Source: JBGOUJ01 sp041477005 (GTDB lineage: Bacteria; Acidobacteriota; Terriglobia; Bryobacterales; JACQDG01). From it: a stretch of 14,283 nucleotides of DNA. Each line of letters starts with the position of its first letter. Positions within the stretch are counted from its first letter, which is position 1. A program made the translations under genes and the position numbers. The notes beneath the pieces are model-generated. The model made no database searches. It was not told the origin of the DNA and saw only the letters and a program-made list of their open reading frames with translations. This document shows, one piece after another, positions 11,676-14,283 of this stretch. The DNA lies in the NCBI GenBank assembly GCA_041477005.1, contig JBGOUJ010000132.1, positions 1-14,283 of the forward strand. The letters are read 5' to 3'.

Positions 11676-13820
11676 CTAGTGGTTGTACAAAAACTCCTTC
11701 GAGTTGAAAATCGCCCATAGCACGTCTTCCAATGCTTGCCGGCGCGCTTGGGGGCCCTTGGCTTGGATGGGCTGCAGGGCCAGGGTCAGCTCCCGCGCGT
11801 CGGGGGGGCGCACCAGCGCCGAGATGAACAGGCGGCGGGCGATCTCCTCATCGGTTAGTGACGATTCGGCGAGCCAGCGATCGAGCGTGCCGCCCTTGGC
11901 AGTGGTCTTGCGTTGCAAGGTCTCGCCGCTGATCAGGTGCATAGCCTGGGCCATATCCGGCTGGCTGTCGCGCTCGCAGATGACCTCGCGCGCCTTGGCG
12001 CGTCCGAACGTCTGCAAGAAGTACGACCCCGCGCCTTGCGGGATGCTCATGGCGCGCGTGCCGAGCATCTGGCCTCGGTATTTCTCGGGCAGCCCCGTGA
12101 CCTGGGAGATGGCGTCCATCAACTGCTCGGCCATCAGGCGCTTCACGTAGTAACGCGAATAGTTCAGTTGGTCGCCCCGGTTCGTGTCGTTCGGCTCGCT
12201 CGAAAGCTGGTAGACGCGCGAATTCAGAATGACCCGGATCGTGTGGCGCAGGCTGTAGCCGTTGCGGGCGAAGTCCTGCGCGAGCGCGTCGAGCAGGGCC
12301 TCGTTGGAGGGCGGGTTGGTGACACGGAAGTCATCGACCGGCTCGACCAAGCCGCGGCCCAGATAGTGCTTTACGAGGCGATTCACGATGGCGCGGGAGA
12401 ACCACGGATTGCCCGGCGCCGTCAGCCAGGCGGCGAGCTTTTCGCGGATGTCCTCGTCGGGGCCTTCTCTCTCGGTGGGGCCGTCCAGATACTTGGCCAT
12501 CACCGGCTTTTTGGTCTTGGGGTGGATCACCTCGCCTTTCGCCTTCAGCAGCACCTGGCTTTCGTCGTTCTGGTAGGTGTCCTTGATCCCCATGCGGCCG
12601 AAGAAGGCGGCGAAGCCCCAGAAGTCATCCTGGGTCCACTTCTCCCAGGGGTGGTTGTGGCAGCGCGCGCACTCCAGGCGCACGCCCAGAAACACCTGGC
12701 TGATGTCGATGGCGATGTTCTCCGGCTCCGAGAATTCCGTGATGTAGTAGAAATTAGCCGTGGGCTCAAAAAACAGGTTGCCGGAGGCGGTGAGCAGCTC
12801 GGCGGCGAACTGGTTGTAGGGCTTGTCTTCGGCGATCGACTGGCGGAGCCAGTTGTAGATCAGGCGGCCGCCTTTGTGGCCCTGGTCGAGCAGGCCGACG
12901 CGGAACAGGTCGCTGAAACGCGTGGCCCAGACCTCGGCAAATTCCGGGCGGTCGAGCAGGCGGTCGATCAGCTTGGAGCGCTTCTGGGGGTCGGCCGACT
13001 CCAGGAATTCGCGGGTTTCCTCGAGCGTCGGCAGCAATCCGACGGTATCGAGATAGACCCGGCGGAGGAACTCTTCGTCCGAGGAAAGTGGCGACGGGAT
13101 AATGTTTAGCCGCCGCAGCTTGGTGAAGGCCAGCTCGTCGATGAAGTTGTTGCGGGCGGCTTCGGGGTAGTCCTTCATCGGCGGGGCAGCGACCACGGCG
13201 ATGCGGGCGGCGACCGCTTTGCCGAGCGTCCGCACCATGATCGCGGTTTCACCCGCGCGCCGGGCGACGATTTCGCCGCTGGGGCCGACTTCCACGACCG
13301 ACTCGTCGTTGGGCGAATACTGCACCTTGCGGGCGAGGTCCTCGGTCGTGCCGTCCGTATAGGCGCCGGTGACGGAAAGCTGCCGGTGGGATCCGATTCC
13401 GACCAGCGTGATCTCCTCGGGCGTGACGCGGAGGGTCTGCAGCCTCGGTGAGCCGGCGCTGTCGTAAGAGGCGCCGTCACGAATCCATTCCACGATCGCG
13501 TTGTATTCGAGCGAGCCAACCTTGAAGCGCTCGCCGCCGCCGTGCGCGATGCTGAACGTCGGCTTTAGCAGAACCAAGCTTTTGGCCGGGTTGGCGCGGT
13601 CGATCCGGCGGCCATTCTGGTCCTTGACGATGGCCTCATAGTCCAGCTCGGGCTCGTAGCCGAACAGCGAAAGCTTGAAACCGTTCTGGCCTCGAATCGA
13701 GCCGTGACAGTTGGAGTTGGCGCAGCCCGATTTGGTGAAGATCGGGACGATGTCCTTGACGAAGCTCAGCTTGGGCGGCTGGACGGCGGCCAGCAAGAAG
13801 AAGGCCACGGGCGCGATCAT
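11676..13820 (-). CDS. Cytochrome-type DUF1549/DUF1553 (PSD1) protein with bacterial Ig-like domain
   Basis: A 714-residue exported protein. Residues 1-14 are a short hydrophobic signal. A cytochrome-like region (about 17-118) carries C33-x4-C38-H39 (SGCANSNCHGS) in place of the usual CxxCH. Residues 128-210 (RVTPEEITLVGIGSHRQLSV to ARIAVV) are a Big_2-like Ig fold. The DUF1549 (PSCyt2) domain covers about 223-430 and includes a second heme-type motif ECARCHNHPWEKW with C384, C387 and H388. DUF1553 (PSD1) covers about 440-690, with PWFSRAIVNRLVKHYLGRGL and a terminal AIFNSKEFLYNH. The start overlaps the stop of the upstream gene by 4 nt (ATGA), so the two are translationally coupled. Members are thought to act at the cell envelope with a DUF1501 partner; substrate unknown. 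Confidence 0.92.
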   Translation of the reverse strand: MIAPVAFFLLAAVQPPKLSFVKDIVPIFTKSGCANSNCHGSIRGQNGFKLSLFGYEPELDYEAIVKDQNGRRIDRANPAKSLVLLKPTFSIAHGGGERFKVGSLEYNAIVEWIRDGASYDSAGSPRLQTLRVTPEEITLVGIGSHRQLSVTGAYTDGTTEDLARKVQYSPNDESVVEVGPSGEIVARRAGETAIMVRTLGKAVAARIAVVAAPPMKDYPEAARNNFIDELAFTKLRRLNIIPSPLSSDEEFLRRVYLDTVGLLPTLEETREFLESADPQKRSKLIDRLLDRPEFAEVWATRFSDLFRVGLLDQGHKGGRLIYNWLRQSIAEDKPYNQFAAELLTASGNLFFEPTANFYYITEFSEPENIAIDISQVFLGVRLECARCHNHPWEKWTQDDFWGFAAFFGRMGIKDTYQNDESQVLLKAKGEVIHPKTKKPVMAKYLDGPTEREGPDEDIREKLAAWLTAPGNPWFSRAIVNRLVKHYLGRGLVEPVDDFRVTNPPSNEALLDALAQDFARNGYSLRHTIRVILNSRVYQLSSEPNDTNRGDQLNYSRYYVKRLMAEQLMDAISQVTGLPEKYRGQMLGTRAMSIPQGAGSYFLQTFGRAKAREVICERDSQPDMAQAMHLISGETLQRKTTAKGGTLDRWLAESSLTDEEIARRLFISALVRPPDARELTLALQPIQAKGPQARRQALEDVLWAIFNSKEFLYNH

Positions 13821-14283
13821 TCCGGGTCCTCCGGGGGGCTGGAGCGGTTGACCTCGATCGGCGGAGAGACGGCAGCTCCGGCCCGCAGACTGAACCGGCC
13901 GGTCTTCACGGCGGTGGAAGCCGTGACGCGAAGCTCGAGTTGGGTGGCGCCTGGTGGCAGCACGTTACTCTCAAATTTTACACCCGGAAGGGGTGGATCG
14001 GGCTCGATTGTGAGCGGAGTTTTCGCGCCATCGAAGCGGGTGACCAGCACCCGCAGCCGGGCGGGCTTGCCCGGGCGGAGGGTCAGGTTTTCGGGCGGAT
14101 CGAGCACCACCGGCGGCAGGTCGGCGACCGTGGCCAGCAACTCCTGCTTTTCGATCGGCCCAGTGACCTTGCCGACCGACTCCCACAGATAGAAGATCTC
14201 AGCCGTGTGCTCGATGGTCTTGCCGTTGATCGAGCCGCGCGCCCGCAAGCGGACCGGGTGAGATCCCAACGCAGCGTCCGGAG
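13817..14283 (-). CDS. PPC-type (pre-peptidase C-terminal domain) exported protein, 5' partial
   Basis: Only the last 154 residues are visible; the frame is open to the window edge. They read as repeated Ig-like beta strands: LGSHPVRLRARGSINGKTIEH, LRPGKPARLRVLVTRFDGAK, and GATQLELRVTASTAVKTGRF, with many Pro and Val residues. In this clade, genes in this position before a DUF1549/DUF1553 gene usually encode secreted proteins with pre-peptidase or Ig-like C-terminal domains, so this call rests partly on context. A TTG at 14269 could be taken as a start but is internal. The stop overlaps the next gene's ATG. Confidence 0.7.
   Translation of the reverse strand, partial: PDAALGSHPVRLRARGSINGKTIEHTAEIFYLWESVGKVTGPIEKQELLATVADLPPVVLDPPENLTLRPGKPARLRVLVTRFDGAKTPLTIEPDPPLPGVKFESNVLPPGATQLELRVTASTAVKTGRFSLRAGAAVSPPIEVNRSSPPEDPE

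Noticed and set aside
11913..13109. 398-residue open frame on the + strand opposite the PSD1 gene
   Set aside because: Antisense shadow of a well-supported family member.
1..14283. tRNA, rRNA, riboswitch or insertion sequence
   Set aside because: Reading both strands I saw no tRNA cloverleaf arms, no rRNA sequence, no transposase and no riboswitch pattern that I could support.

Overview
The window looks like chromosomal DNA of a high-GC Acidobacteriota, most likely the Bryobacterales/Solibacter group (inference). The evidence is a planctomycete/acidobacterium-type cytochrome operon (DUF1549/DUF1553 plus DUF1501), a CBM9-like secreted protein, an SMP-30 lactonase, a twin-arginine hydroxypyruvate-isomerase-like protein, a paired HipA-like kinase and DUF3037 gene, and intergenic palindromes built from 7- or 10-nt tandem units. 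No rRNA, tRNA, CRISPR array or complete insertion sequence is visible.

Layout. 1-1153: 3' part of a lytic transglycosylase with LysM domains (+). 1320-1754: acidic/proline/lysine-alanine histone-H1-like protein (+). 1847-2080: small uncharacterised protein (-). 2299-4100: HipA-like kinase and DUF3037 protein (+), separated by a large palindrome. 4174-5010: sugar isomerase-like TIM barrel (-). 5011-5745: gene-poor, with a GGDEF remnant and a second copy of the repeat found between the kinase and DUF3037. 5746-8918: three secreted-protein genes on the + strand: CBM9-like (split by a one-base frameshift), an unknown protein and an SMP-30 lactonase. 9027-9418: frameshifted, shortened ORF6N gene. 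9491-10288: ferritin-like diiron protein with a strong, apparently leaderless promoter containing a perfect palindrome. 10297-14283: minus-strand operon reading from the right edge: pre-peptidase-type protein (partial), DUF1549/DUF1553 cytochrome protein, DUF1501 protein.

How the genes work together. The right-hand operon encodes exported partners that co-occur widely in this clade; the PPC-type and cytochrome genes overlap by 4 nt. The CBM9, unknown and SMP-30 genes could serve extracellular sugar or lactone metabolism, together with the isomerase-like protein (inference). The kinase/DUF3037 pair is the best candidate for an undescribed two-gene system. The most distinctive non-coding signal is the series of palindromes made of short tandem units in at least five places. 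One of these families has two copies sharing non-repeat flanking sequence, which suggests copying as a unit rather than local slippage.

Three genes between 5.2 and 9.4 kb are broken or truncated. Two of the breaks are single-base frameshifts, so assembly or sequencing error must be considered alongside real decay.
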